A DNA stretch of 64,000 bases from UBA6197 sp047638075 (GTDB lineage Bacteria > Pseudomonadota > Alphaproteobacteria > Rhodobacterales > Rhodobacteraceae), in contig NZ_JBLJBV010000029.1 in assembly GCF_047638075.1 (NCBI RefSeq), forward strand, positions 22,730 through 86,729. The letters are read 5' to 3'. The translations under genes were made by a program, and so were the position numbers. Below are positions 1-7,794 of this stretch, in pieces. The stretch's first letter is position 1, and each line of letters opens with the position of its first letter. The notes below the pieces were generated by a model. It worked only from the letters and a program-made list of their open reading frames with translations. It did no database searches and was not told where the DNA came from.

Positions 1-465
1 ATTTGTCACCACTTCGCCCATTTCCACCGCCATCATGGGGGCGGTGATGTTGTAGGCCATATTGTCGGGCGTACCGGAAACCTTTGTCAGCGTATCGGTC
101 TGGCGCAGGGTCATCGCCATTTTGACGGTTTCATCATCTTCCTGCGTGGTCACGTCCATTGGAATGACTTCCGAGGTCACCACGTCGACGGTGCCATCAC
201 CCACCTCTTTCAGGCGGATTTCGGGCACGGTAATGACCGCGCTTCCCTTGCCCTCGGGCATGGTCGAGGTAAAGACCGCATCGGTGACGACCAGCGTATC
301 GCCATCCATGTTCTGCGCCCCGATGGACACATCATAGCCAAATGAGGTGTAGTACCCGGTCCAGGAATCCCAGACCTGTTGTGCGGTGACGTCTGCATAA
401 ATTGCGGTAGAGCCCAAAAAAGCTGCAAACGCCGCACCGGCGCCCACCCTGTTCCATTTTGTCAT
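1..465 (-). CDS. DUF2125 domain secreted protein (partial, 3' end outside window)
   Basis: The minus-strand frame is open from ATG at 465 to the window edge (155 codons), so only the N-terminal part is present. It begins MTKWNRVGAGAAFAAFLGST followed by AIYADV, a Sec signal peptide with probable cleavage after the AxA-like end. The mature start (VTAQQVWDSW) and the alternating short beta-strand segments resemble the DUF2125 family of Rhodobacterales, proteins usually near 500 residues that are predicted to be periplasmic. The function of the family is unknown to me. It is divergent from the crotonase-like gene at 582. Family call rests on remembered sequence likeness, not on a search. Confidence 0.75.
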   Translation of the reverse strand, partial: MTKWNRVGAGAAFAAFLGSTAIYADVTAQQVWDSWTGYYTSFGYDVSIGAQNMDGDTLVVTDAVFTSTMPEGKGSAVITVPEIRLKEVGDGTVDVVTSEVIPMDVTTQEDDETVKMAMTLRQTDTLTKVSGTPDNMAYNITAPMMAVEMGEVVTN

Positions 466-581
466 GATGTCGTGTCCTTGCTGAAATATGTTGCGTCAAG
501 CATCCTGTGCCAACAAGCAATGGTCAAGGGTCTGCGCTGTTGTTAGGAACGCTTGAGCGGTTTTTGCAAGGAGAGTGCGGC

Positions 582-1193
582 ATGATCATGGTAACAAAAG
601 ACGATGGTATCTGTTCCGTCATTATCAACCGCCCTGAAAAAGCCAATTCCCTGACCCGTGACATGTTGAATACAATCGCGGATGCTGCTGCACAGGCCAC
701 GGCTGACGGCGCGCGGGTTTTCGTCTTGCGCGGCACTGGCAAAGTGTTTTCTGCGGGCGCCGATCTGGATGAGGCCCGCGCAGGATTAGCCACAGACGGG
801 GTGTGGGAGCGACTGTCAGGCGCAATCGCCGCCCTGCCGTGCCTGACAATCGCTGCATTGAACGGCACCTTGGCGGGTGGTGCTTTTGGTATGGCGCTTG
901 CGTGTGATTTGCGCATCGCGGTGCCGGGGGCAAAGTTCTTTTACCCCGTGATGAAGCTGGGGTTTTTGCCACAGCCCTCGGATCCGGCGCGAATGACCGC
1001 GCTGATCGGCCCCTCAAGGGCGAAGATGATCCTGATGGCTGGACAAAAAATCACCGCAGAGGAGGCATTGGCCTGGGGGCTGATTGACCGGATTATCGCA
1101 CCCGAAGCGTTGGACGCGGAAGTAGTGGCCTTGGCCGGCGATGCGCGTGGCGCGAATGCCGATCATGTTGCCGCAATCAAGGCACTGCTTTGA
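582..1193 (+). CDS. Crotonase-fold (enoyl-CoA hydratase/isomerase family) protein, short and lacking catalytic glutamates
   Basis: 203 residues with crotonase landmarks: an oxyanion-hole segment SAGADLDEA near residue 57 and NGTLAGGAFGMALACDLRIA near residue 90. I chose ATG 582 because AAGGAG at 568-573 lies eight bases upstream; the frame is open further upstream to 507. Aligned by eye to rat mitochondrial enoyl-CoA hydratase, the two catalytic glutamates (E144 and E164 there) correspond to glycine and valine here, so ordinary hydratase chemistry is doubtful. The family is normally about 255-260 residues; the C-terminal helical part is short. It could be a specialised isomerase, a hydrolase, or a protein with a non-catalytic role. 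Substrate unknown. Confidence 0.85.
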   Translation: MIMVTKDDGICSVIINRPEKANSLTRDMLNTIADAAAQATADGARVFVLRGTGKVFSAGADLDEARAGLATDGVWERLSGAIAALPCLTIAALNGTLAGGAFGMALACDLRIAVPGAKFFYPVMKLGFLPQPSDPARMTALIGPSRAKMILMAGQKITAEEALAWGLIDRIIAPEALDAEVVALAGDARGANADHVAAIKALL

Positions 1194-1200
1194 AATGGAA

Positions 1201-1226
1201 AAAGGGCGCGCCTTGACGGCGCCCCC
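1201..1226. terminator. Hairpin between convergent genes
   Basis: GGGCGC at 1204-1209 pairs with GCGCCC at 1219-1224, just after the stop of the crotonase-like gene and before the end of the convergent DUF2853 gene. There is A-rich sequence on the left and no clear T run on the right, so it is terminator-like rather than a classic intrinsic terminator. Confidence 0.45.
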
Positions 1227-1245
1227 AAACAGCAAGCCCAATGGC

Positions 1246-1587
1246 TCAGCCGTAAACACTTTCTTTGCCGAAATGCTTGGTCAGCATGTAATAAACAACT
1301 GCGCGGTATTTATTGCGTTCGGATCTGCCATAGGTTTCGATCACGGCATCAATTGCGGCCATTAGTTCCGGCCCGTCTTTCAACCCTAACTTTTTGACCA
1401 GAAAGTTATTCTTGACGGTTTCCAGCTCAGCCGGTTGGCCAGCGGCGACAGTTGAAGAATCGGCGTTATAGATTGCCGGACCACAGCCGACGGTGACCTT
1501 GGTCAAAAGATCCATATCCGGCGTCATGTTGCATTTGTTTTTCAGATCATCGGCATATTTGGCGATCAAATCGTCTCTCTTACCCAT
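1246..1587 (-). CDS. DUF2853 family protein
   Basis: 113 residues, starting MGKRDDLIAKYADDLKNKC, with the conserved middle KNNFLVKKLGL and the C-terminal YRAVVYYMLTKHFGKESVY that mark DUF2853. The protein is small, soluble and helical with no signal peptide. Structures of this family are known but I know of no assigned biochemical role. The start has an AGGAG-like site in the upstream sequence (GGTAGGAGTGAGAA on the coding strand). It is monocistronic: ahcY follows on the same strand after about 170 bases that contain the ahcY terminator hairpin (ahcY is upstream in the direction of transcription). Confidence 0.9.
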   Translation of the reverse strand: MGKRDDLIAKYADDLKNKCNMTPDMDLLTKVTVGCGPAIYNADSSTVAAGQPAELETVKNNFLVKKLGLKDGPELMAAIDAVIETYGRSERNKYRAVVYYMLTKHFGKESVYG

Positions 1588-1721
1588 TTCTCACTCCTAC
1601 CTGTCCCACATAAGATATATCCCAGCACGGGCAACGGGCCCGTGACTGTGGCAGAGGTTAAGGCGAAATCGACCACGGCTCAAACGGAATTCTGCCGGAA
1701 TCATACCCTTGGCCCGCAAAC

Positions 1722-1753
1722 CTGCCCCGGGCGCCTGATTACGCCCGGGGCAG
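1722..1753 (-). terminator. Strong hairpin directly after ahcY
   Basis: A perfect 12-bp inverted repeat: CTGCCCCGGGCG at 1722-1733 and CGCCCGGGGCAG at 1742-1753 with an 8-base loop. It starts five bases past the ahcY stop codon on the minus strand. No T tract follows, so it may act as a 3'-end stabiliser as much as a terminator. Confidence 0.65.
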
Positions 1754-1758
1754 ATGCT

Positions 1759-3150
1759 TCAGTAACGGTAATGTTCGGCTTTGAACGGACCTTCCATGGC
1801 CACGCCGATGTAATCGGCCTGATCCTTGCTAAGCTCGGTCAGCTTTACACCGATTTTCGCCAGATGCAGGCGGGCAACCTTTTCATCCAGCGCCTTGGGC
1901 AGGATATAAACACCAGGGACGTATTCCTTGCCCTTTGTGAACAGTTCAATCTGCGCCAGCACCTGATTGGTAAAGCTGGCCGACATCACAAAGCTGGGGT
2001 GGCCGGTGGCATTGCCAAGGTTCAGCAAGCGCCCCTCTGACAACAGGATGATCCGCGCGCCCGAAGGCATTTCGATCATGTCCACCTGTTCCTTGATATT
2101 GGTCCATTTGTGGTTCTTCAGCGCGGCTACCTGAATTTCATTGTCGAAATGGCCGATATTGCCAACAATCGCCATGTCTTTCATATCGCGCATATGTTCG
2201 ATGCGGATCACGTCTTTGTTGCCGGTGGTCGTGATGAAGATATCGGCGCTGTTCACCACGTCTTCCAGTACCACAACTTCGAACCCATCCATTGCGGCCT
2301 GCAAGGCGCAGATCGGGTCTACTTCGGTCACTTTCACACGGGCACCCGCACCGCGCAGGCTTGCCGCCGAGCCTTTGCCGACGTCGCCATAACCGCACAC
2401 CACGGCGACCTTGCCTGCCATCATCGTGTCGGTTGCGCGGCGGATCCCGTCGACCAGTGATTCCTTGCAGCCGTATTTGTTATCAAATTTCGACTTGGTG
2501 ACAGAATCGTTCACGTTGATTGCCGGGAAAGGCAGCAGGCCCTTTTTGTGCAGATCGTAAAGCCGATGCACGCCGGTGGTGGTTTCTTCCGAAACGCCCA
2601 TGATCGCATCGCGCTGCTTGGTGAACCAGCCGGGGCTTTCCTTCAGGCGCTTCTTGATCTGATTGAACAGGCACACCTCTTCGTCCGAGGTCGGCACGTC
2701 GATCAGACCGGTTTCACCCGCTTCAACCCGCGCCCCCAGCAGAATGTAAAGCGTCGCATCGCCGCCATCATCCAAGATCATGTTGCAGGTGCCACCGTCA
2801 AACTGGAAAATCTTGTCGGTGTAGGTCCAGTAATCCTCCAGCGTTTCCCCTTTGATGGCGAAAACCGGGATACCCGCTTCAGCAATCGCCGCCGCCGCGT
2901 GATCCTGCGTTGAGAAAATATTGCAGCTGGCCCAGCGCACGTCGGCGCCCAGCACCTTGAGCGTTTCAATCAAAACGGCCGTTTGGATGGTCATGTGCAG
3001 GCTGCCAGCAATGCGCGCACCCGAAAGCGGCTTTGAGCCGCCAAACTCTTCGCGCAGCGCCATCAGGCCCGGCATTTCGGTTTCGGCAATGTCCAGTTCT
3101 TTGCGGCCATAAGCGGCAAGCGCAATATCTTTAACGATGTAATCGGCCAT
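1759..3150 (-). CDS. ahcY: Adenosylhomocysteinase (S-adenosyl-L-homocysteine hydrolase)
   Basis: 463 residues. It hydrolyses S-adenosylhomocysteine to homocysteine and adenosine using bound NAD, closing the methyl cycle in the cytoplasm. Visible landmarks are the N-terminal MADYIVKDIALAAYGRKELD, the substrate segment NVNDSVTKSKFDN with the catalytic lysine and aspartate region, the NAD-binding VVCGYGDVGKGSAASLRG, and the C-terminal DQADYIGVAMEGPFKAEHYRY. Start ATG 3150 is preceded by AGGAGCC; an upstream in-frame extension to 3207 has no support. In Rhodobacter capsulatus ahcY belongs to the reg/hvr cluster and is activated by the LysR protein HvrB; here it is on the same strand as hvrA but separated from it by three plus-strand genes. 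Confidence 0.98.
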   Translation of the reverse strand: MADYIVKDIALAAYGRKELDIAETEMPGLMALREEFGGSKPLSGARIAGSLHMTIQTAVLIETLKVLGADVRWASCNIFSTQDHAAAAIAEAGIPVFAIKGETLEDYWTYTDKIFQFDGGTCNMILDDGGDATLYILLGARVEAGETGLIDVPTSDEEVCLFNQIKKRLKESPGWFTKQRDAIMGVSEETTTGVHRLYDLHKKGLLPFPAINVNDSVTKSKFDNKYGCKESLVDGIRRATDTMMAGKVAVVCGYGDVGKGSAASLRGAGARVKVTEVDPICALQAAMDGFEVVVLEDVVNSADIFITTTGNKDVIRIEHMRDMKDMAIVGNIGHFDNEIQVAALKNHKWTNIKEQVDMIEMPSGARIILLSEGRLLNLGNATGHPSFVMSASFTNQVLAQIELFTKGKEYVPGVYILPKALDEKVARLHLAKIGVKLTELSKDQADYIGVAMEGPFKAEHYRY

Positions 3151-3356
3151 GATGGCTCCTAAATTCAGAATTTGGGCGCTTTTAGCATTTGAACAATCAA
3201 TCAGCAATAATCTGCTCAGCCAATAGGCGCCACGTCACGGGCCATTGAACGGCGCCGCACAGCGCGTGCGAAACGGGTTGAGGCGCGTTGACTCTGTCTT
3301 GGTTGTTCAGCCCATCGCGCCGATGTATCAACACCCAGACCGTTAACGAGAGACCT

Positions 3357-4316
3357 ATGGCAATCACACTTGAGTCTCAGACCCCTGCGACCGCCCGCAA
3401 AGCTGTGGCTTTTTGCTGCGACGCCAACTATCTGCCCTACGCGCTGTTTGCGGCAGCGCAGATTACCGCGCTACACCCTGCGCGGGATTTCGACATCTGC
3501 ATCTGCGATGTAGAAATGCCCGAAATACCGCGTAGCTTGGCCGGATTACATCTGCGGGCCTGCAAATTGACGGCCGACGGGCTGCTGGACGGTTTCGGAA
3601 CTGACGCCCGGCGCACGATGAGCATGTATCTGCGACTGCTACTGCCTGATGCTTTTGCAGGCGCTTATGACCGGATACTTTATCTCGATGCGGATATTTA
3701 TGTGCAGGGGGGTGATCTGTCAGCGCTGCTGGCCGTAGAAATGGGGCCAAATCCGGTGGCGGCGGTACGCGATAACCAGCAATGGCGCACGCCGGGGCGG
3801 ATGCCTGCTGAATTCAAGGCAGCGGGGCTGGGCGTTGCGCCATATTTCAATTCTGGGGTGATGCTGATTGACTGCGCGCGTTGGCAGGCGGATGCGGTGC
3901 TAAACCACTGCATCGAATTTGGCACCGCATGCAAGGGGCGGCTTTTACGGCATGATCAGACCCTTTTGAACTGCGTATTGCACCGCCACTGGGCCGAACT
4001 GAGCCCTGTTTGGAACTGGCAATACAGCTGGGCTGCGCGGCTATTCGAGGCAATGCAAGGCGCGCATATCGTGCATTTCATCGGACCGTTGAAGCCTTGG
4101 AATGATACGGACGGGCAATATCCGCCGCGCTTTTCCCGCGCCTTGGCCGGGTTTTTGGCTGTGCATTTCCCAACCCTTCCGCCCATCGCGGTGGGAAAGG
4201 GGCTTGCCCCTAATAGCAGCAGGTTACGTCGGATGATGGTAAAACACCTGCTGTCGGGCCGCGCGATGGCGCGCTATCTGGCGCGGTTCCCGGATCCGTT
4301 GACGGTGCAGCAATGA
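3357..4316 (+). CDS. Glycosyltransferase family 8 protein
   Basis: 319 residues. The N-terminal AVAFCCDANYLPYALFAAAQ and the metal-binding DxD motif in ILYLDADIYV (D111 and D113) are those of family 8 retaining glycosyltransferases, which move a sugar from a nucleotide donor to lipopolysaccharide, glycogenin-type or other acceptors. FNSGVMLID and the C-terminal HFIGPLKPW also fit: in GT8 enzymes the late H(x)2G.KPW segment contributes metal and phosphate contacts. No signal or membrane segment is seen, so it is cytosolic. ATG 3357 was chosen over upstream in-frame starts because the family begins shortly before the AVAFC strand. It overlaps the next gene by ATGA, so the two are co-translated. 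Acceptor unknown. Confidence 0.88.
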   Translation: MAITLESQTPATARKAVAFCCDANYLPYALFAAAQITALHPARDFDICICDVEMPEIPRSLAGLHLRACKLTADGLLDGFGTDARRTMSMYLRLLLPDAFAGAYDRILYLDADIYVQGGDLSALLAVEMGPNPVAAVRDNQQWRTPGRMPAEFKAAGLGVAPYFNSGVMLIDCARWQADAVLNHCIEFGTACKGRLLRHDQTLLNCVLHRHWAELSPVWNWQYSWAARLFEAMQGAHIVHFIGPLKPWNDTDGQYPPRFSRALAGFLAVHFPTLPPIAVGKGLAPNSSRLRRMMVKHLLSGRAMARYLARFPDPLTVQQ

Positions 4317-4912
4317 AACGCGCGTGGCAACGAATGTTGTCGGGGCGGCGGTTGGACCTTCTGGACCCCGCGCCGCTGGATATCGAGGTTGAAGACATCG
4401 CACACGGCCTGGCCTTCGTGGCGCGCTGGAACGGCCAGACGCGGGGCGATTTTGCCTATTCGGTCGCAGAACATTCCTTGTTGGTCGAAGATATTTTCAA
4501 CCGTGCCAATCCCGGTATTGCGCCGCGTTGGCGGTTGGCCGCACTGCTGCATGACGCGCCGGAATATGTGATCGGGGATATGATCTCGCCGGTAAAGGCG
4601 GCGATCGGGCCCAGTTACGGTGATCTGGATGCGCGGTTGACGGCCGCGGTGCATCTGCGCTTTGGCCTGCCTGCGGCGCTGCCCTTGCCAATCAAAAAGG
4701 CAATCAAAACCGCCGATATAGTATCCGCAAGGATGGAGGCAGAGCAGATTGCCGGGTTTTCCAGGGCCGAGGCGGACAAGCTGTTCGGCAGACTTGATCC
4801 GGCCTTGGTGCGGGGGCTGACCATCCGGCTAAGACCCCCCGCCGAGGTGCGCGCAGACTACACTGCGCGCCACCAGTCTTTACTGGCCAGTATCCTTGCC
4901 CAACTGCCCTGA
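4313..4912 (+). CDS. HD-domain phosphohydrolase, YfbR-like
   Basis: 199 residues. The metal-binding HD signature is clear: a first histidine in VAEHSLLVEDIF, the HD pair in ALLHDAPEYVIGD, and a later aspartate in KTADIVSARMEAEQ. This pattern matches the YfbR/5'-deoxynucleotidase type of HD proteins, which remove phosphate from nucleotides; the true substrate cannot be read from sequence. Its start codon overlaps the stop of the GT8 gene (ATGA at 4313-4316), suggesting a two-gene operon. Its 3' end overlaps the candidate 36-residue ORF on the opposite strand. Confidence 0.85.
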   Translation: MKRAWQRMLSGRRLDLLDPAPLDIEVEDIAHGLAFVARWNGQTRGDFAYSVAEHSLLVEDIFNRANPGIAPRWRLAALLHDAPEYVIGDMISPVKAAIGPSYGDLDARLTAAVHLRFGLPAALPLPIKKAIKTADIVSARMEAEQIAGFSRAEADKLFGRLDPALVRGLTIRLRPPAEVRADYTARHQSLLASILAQLP

Positions 4913-4990
4913 ACGCTGGATGGGTTCGGCACGAGACAACGCATAGCCACCCATGGCGATCGTCATTACTTCTGCTATCATACGGATCAT
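4880..4990 (-). CDS. Candidate small protein, 36 residues
   Basis: An open frame from ATG 4990 to TAA 4882-4880 encodes a peptide beginning MIRMIAEVMTIAMGGYALSR and ending in a polar tail QRSGQLGKDTGQ. The support is an ideal Shine-Dalgarno AGGAGGG at 5004-4998, eight bases before the ATG. The first 18 residues are hydrophobic and helical, so it could be a small membrane-associated protein. It is divergent from the LysR gene at 5092 and its last third is antisense to the HD gene. I do not recognise the family. It may be real and controlled by the neighbouring regulator, or a chance ORF. Confidence 0.42.
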   Translation of the reverse strand: MIRMIAEVMTIAMGGYALSRAEPIQRSGQLGKDTGQ

Positions 4991-5091
4991 ATCCTGACCC
5001 TCCTATTATGTCGTCATTGCGCTTCTTTACGCTTGATATCTGCGTGAAAGCCAGTCAGTAATTTTATTGCAATTGATAGTTAGGCTAACAT

Positions 5092-5970
5092 ATGCATGAT
5101 ATTGACTGGCGCAGCATGCCCGCGCTGACGGCCCTTCGGTCTTTTGAGGTGACGGCGCGAATGGGTGGCTTCAGCGCCGCCGCGCGCGTGCTGAACGTGA
5201 CTCACGCCGCCGTCGCCCAGCAGGTACGCGCGCTGGAGGAACGTCTGGACATTGCCCTGGTGTGGCGGGATGGTCGCAACCTGCGTCTTACCGGCGAGGG
5301 TGAACGGCTGGCATTGGCGCTAAACGATGGATTCGGCGCCATAGAGACTGCTTTGACCACAATGATAAGGCAGAATGGCGAACGCCCCCTGACCGTCACT
5401 CTGCCGCCCGCCTTTGCCGCAGAGTGGCTGATGCCGCGTCTGTCACGGTTTTGGAAACGCCATCCGAACGTGCCGCTGTCACTTTTGCCCGATTCACGCG
5501 TGGTGGATCTTTGCCGTGAGGGGGCGACACTGGGTATCCGTTTTGGTGACGGGGGGTGGAACGACGTTGTGTCAGAATTCCTGACCGCAGCACCTCAGAT
5601 TGTGGTTGGTGCGCCAAGATTGCTGGAGGGGCGCACCCAGCTAAGCCTACGCGAAATGTCTGCGCTGCCTTGGGTGCACGAAGGCACCTGGCCTGAACAG
5701 TTGCAGTTGCTGAAATCCATCGGCCTAAACCCAGATGAGTTGAAATTCACCGAGTTCCCAAATGAAGAATTGGCACTTTCTGCGGCCCGCGAAGGGATCG
5801 GCCTGCATCTGGAAAGTAAGGCATTGGTTGAGGAAGATTTGATTAATGGCTGGTTGGTTAAGGTGCATGAATTACGGGATGACACTTTAGGTTATTATAT
5901 AGTCTGGTCGCCTGGCCCCGTAACAAAACAGGCTCAGATATTCATAGATTGGCTCAAGTCTGAAGTCTGA
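5092..5970 (+). CDS. LysR-family transcriptional regulator (GcvA-type; candidate HvrB)
   Basis: 292 residues. The N-terminal winged helix-turn-helix spans about residues 8-66 (MPALTALRSFEVTARMGGFS, then AAARVLNVTHAAVAQQVRALE), followed by a periplasmic-binding-like effector domain from about residue 95. The opening DIDWRSMPALTALRSFE is typical of the GcvA subgroup. In Rhodobacter capsulatus the gene next to hvrA is hvrB, a LysR activator of ahcY, so position suggests this is its counterpart, although two enzyme genes now lie between it and ahcY. LysR proteins usually act on a divergent promoter; the divergent partner here would be the small ORF at 4880-4990. Regulator call is firm; the HvrB identity is inference. 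Confidence 0.92.
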   Translation: MHDIDWRSMPALTALRSFEVTARMGGFSAAARVLNVTHAAVAQQVRALEERLDIALVWRDGRNLRLTGEGERLALALNDGFGAIETALTTMIRQNGERPLTVTLPPAFAAEWLMPRLSRFWKRHPNVPLSLLPDSRVVDLCREGATLGIRFGDGGWNDVVSEFLTAAPQIVVGAPRLLEGRTQLSLREMSALPWVHEGTWPEQLQLLKSIGLNPDELKFTEFPNEELALSAAREGIGLHLESKALVEEDLINGWLVKVHELRDDTLGYYIVWSPGPVTKQAQIFIDWLKSEV

Positions 5971-6002
5971 GGCGGGCCAACATGACAGTATGTTACCCGC
6001 CC
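5971..6002. terminator. Bidirectional hairpin between LysR gene and hvrA
   Basis: GGCGGG..AACAT at 5971-5983 pairs with ATGTT.ACCCGCC at 5990-6002 around a 6-base loop, with small bulges. It lies between two convergent genes and is followed by AAAA on one side and preceded by few T residues, so it likely serves both transcripts. Confidence 0.55.
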
Positions 6003-6014
6003 GGCAGACAAAAA

Positions 6015-6329
6015 TCAGATTTCCAGGTCTTTCAAGGATTTTCCAGACGCCAATGCTGCCGTGACCCAGCGTGGTTTGCGGCCGCGACCTGTCCATGTAA
6101 CAGCGGCATCCGCCGGATTGGCATATTTCGGCGCCGCTGGTTTGCGTTTCTTGGCGCTGGACTCACCTGTAAAGTCCGCGAGGGCATACCCCATCTTGCG
6201 CGCGGTTTCCTCTAACTCGGCCAGTGCTTCTTTCTTTTTTCGGTCTTCAAACGTAGCGATAGCACGTTCGACCCGGTTCCGAAGGGCCTTGAGCTCTGCC
6301 AGAGGAAGTGCGTCGAGATTGATGTCCAT
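6015..6329 (-). CDS. hvrA: H-NS-family trans-acting regulator HvrA
   Basis: 104 residues: an N-terminal coiled-coil oligomerisation region (about 5-50, rich in K/E/A) and a C-terminal DNA-binding segment with the core TWTGRGRKPRW near residue 80, the signature of proteobacterial H-NS-like proteins. In Rhodobacter capsulatus HvrA modulates photosystem genes in response to light and also affects nitrogen-fixation genes. It is the third gene of the senC-regA-hvrA run on the minus strand, 89 AT-rich bases after regA, so it may have its own promoter as well. Targets in this organism cannot be read from sequence. Confidence 0.93.
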   Translation of the reverse strand: MDINLDALPLAELKALRNRVERAIATFEDRKKKEALAELEETARKMGYALADFTGESSAKKRKPAAPKYANPADAAVTWTGRGRKPRWVTAALASGKSLKDLEI

Positions 6330-6418
6330 GTTTTATTCCAGCACTGTAAAAGATGCCGCTGTATCTAATGGCGAATGGAATAAATCAAGAAATAAACTCA
6401 CACAATTAGTAAAGAACT

Positions 6419-6973
6419 CTACTTGGGGCTGCGTTTGGCCAAAATCCGCTGGAGAGTGCGACGGTGCATGTTCAGGCGCCTTGCCGTTTCCGATACATTG
6501 CGCTCGCATAATTCGTAAACACGCTGGATATGTTCCCATCTGACACGATCTGCGCTCATCGGGTTTTCGGGGGGCGGAGGCATGGTTTCCCCACGCGCGA
6601 GCAATGCATTTGTAATGTCATTGGCATCGGCAGGTTTGGACAGATAATCGGTTGCGCCGATTTTAACTGCCGCCACAGCGGTCGCAATTGCGCCGTACCC
6701 GGTCAAAACAACGATGCGCGCATCGGGGCGGCGTTCGCGCAATGCCTCGACAACATCAAGGCCGTTCCCATCCTCAAGCCTCAGATCTATAACTGCATAA
6801 GCGGGCGGTCGCGCCTGCGCGATCGCTTTGCCGGCGGCAACGGTTTCAGCGGTTTCGGGTTGAAAACCACGCTTTTCCATCGCCCTCGCCAGGCGCGTTA
6901 AAAATGGCACATCATCATCAACCAGAAGCAAGGTGCGATCACTACCCAACTCCGCAAAATCATCCTCGGCCAT
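6419..6973 (-). CDS. regA: Redox response regulator RegA (PrrA/ActR)
   Basis: 184 residues. The receiver domain (about 13-130) carries the acidic pocket DDD at 19-21 and the phospho-acceptor D63 in AVIDLRLEDGNG. A proline linker (PPPPEN) leads to a Fis-type helix-turn-helix (VRWEHIQRVYELCERNVSET, then ARRLNMHRRTLQRILAKRSP). This is near identical, as I recall it, to RegA of Rhodobacter, the global activator of respiration, photosynthesis, and carbon and nitrogen fixation under low oxygen. I chose ATG 6973 (MAEDDFAELGSD) because it matches the known protein start; the open frame reaches 6985. Its kinase RegB is encoded just beyond senC. Confidence 0.98.
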   Translation of the reverse strand: MAEDDFAELGSDRTLLLVDDDVPFLTRLARAMEKRGFQPETAETVAAGKAIAQARPPAYAVIDLRLEDGNGLDVVEALRERRPDARIVVLTGYGAIATAVAAVKIGATDYLSKPADANDITNALLARGETMPPPPENPMSADRVRWEHIQRVYELCERNVSETARRLNMHRRTLQRILAKRSPK

Positions 6974-7065
6974 CTGTGCCCCCAACTAGTTACTTCAGAC
7001 AAGTTCTAGGGGGTCACGCGACGATGGTCAATTTCTTGCTTGGTATAAATGCAGGCGCCCTCGCC

Positions 7066-7698
7066 TCAGCCATTCTCGGCGTCGATGAAGCAGGACACGC
7101 GGTCCGCCATTTCCTGCGGGGTCGTGTCACGGTTAAAAAACTCGGCAAAGCCGGACTTTGGAAACACCAGGTAGGTCTGGGTTGAGTGATCGACCAGATA
7201 ATAGGGATCGCTTGGATCCTTTATATTGAAATATGTGCGGTAGGCCTGACTGGCGGCCTTTACCTGCTCTGGTGTGCCGGTCAGACCGATCATTCGTGGA
7301 TGCATCACACTGGTGAAATCGGCCAGCACCTCTGGCGTATCGCGCGCCGGATCGACCGAGATGAAGATCGGCGTTACGAAATAACCCTTATCCTCCAATA
7401 GCATAACCGCTTCGGCATTGCGCGCGTTATCAAGCGGGCAAACATCCGGGCAGTAGGTATAGCCAAAATAGATCAGGGCCGGCGTCGTAATCACATCTTT
7501 ATCGGTGACGGTGGCGCCCGTTTCGTCAATCAGCGTGAATGGGCCGCCAATGCTGCCGCCACCGCCCGCGACCACGCCACGGCGGCATTGGGCAAAACGG
7601 TCTTCCTCGCCCGGGCGCGTAACGAAATAGGCGACCGCCAACCCAGCCGCAATGACAACAGCGGCGGCGATAGCGGTGGTGCGGGCGGAAATGGGCAT
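7066..7698 (-). CDS. senC: SCO1/SenC family copper chaperone (PrrC)
   Basis: 210 residues. One N-terminal membrane anchor (about 7-27) is followed by a periplasmic thioredoxin-like domain with the copper-binding CPDVC motif and the distal histidine in YLVDHSTQTYLV. SCO/SenC proteins deliver copper to the CuA/CuB centres of cytochrome oxidases; in Rhodobacter PrrC/SenC also connects oxidase status with RegB. ATG 7698 is preceded by GAGG six bases upstream; a TTG lies one codon earlier. It is divergent from regB with a gap under 100 bases, matching the known cluster. Confidence 0.96.
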   Translation of the reverse strand: MPISARTTAIAAAVVIAAGLAVAYFVTRPGEEDRFAQCRRGVVAGGGGSIGGPFTLIDETGATVTDKDVITTPALIYFGYTYCPDVCPLDNARNAEAVMLLEDKGYFVTPIFISVDPARDTPEVLADFTSVMHPRMIGLTGTPEQVKAASQAYRTYFNIKDPSDPYYLVDHSTQTYLVFPKSGFAEFFNRDTTPQEMADRVSCFIDAENG

Positions 7699-7794
7699 CA
7701 ATAACCTCAGAATCTGGTAGCAGGACGCTCATTGATTGCGCATTGCGGGCCGACTATCAATGCAAACCGCTGCGATGTGACAACAGGACCCATC

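Noticed and set aside
3151..3356. Search for an S-adenosylhomocysteine riboswitch upstream of ahcY
   Set aside because: I looked for the conserved GAGGAGCG and GGCTCGG-type blocks on the minus strand and did not see them; only a plain AGGAG ribosome site is evident.
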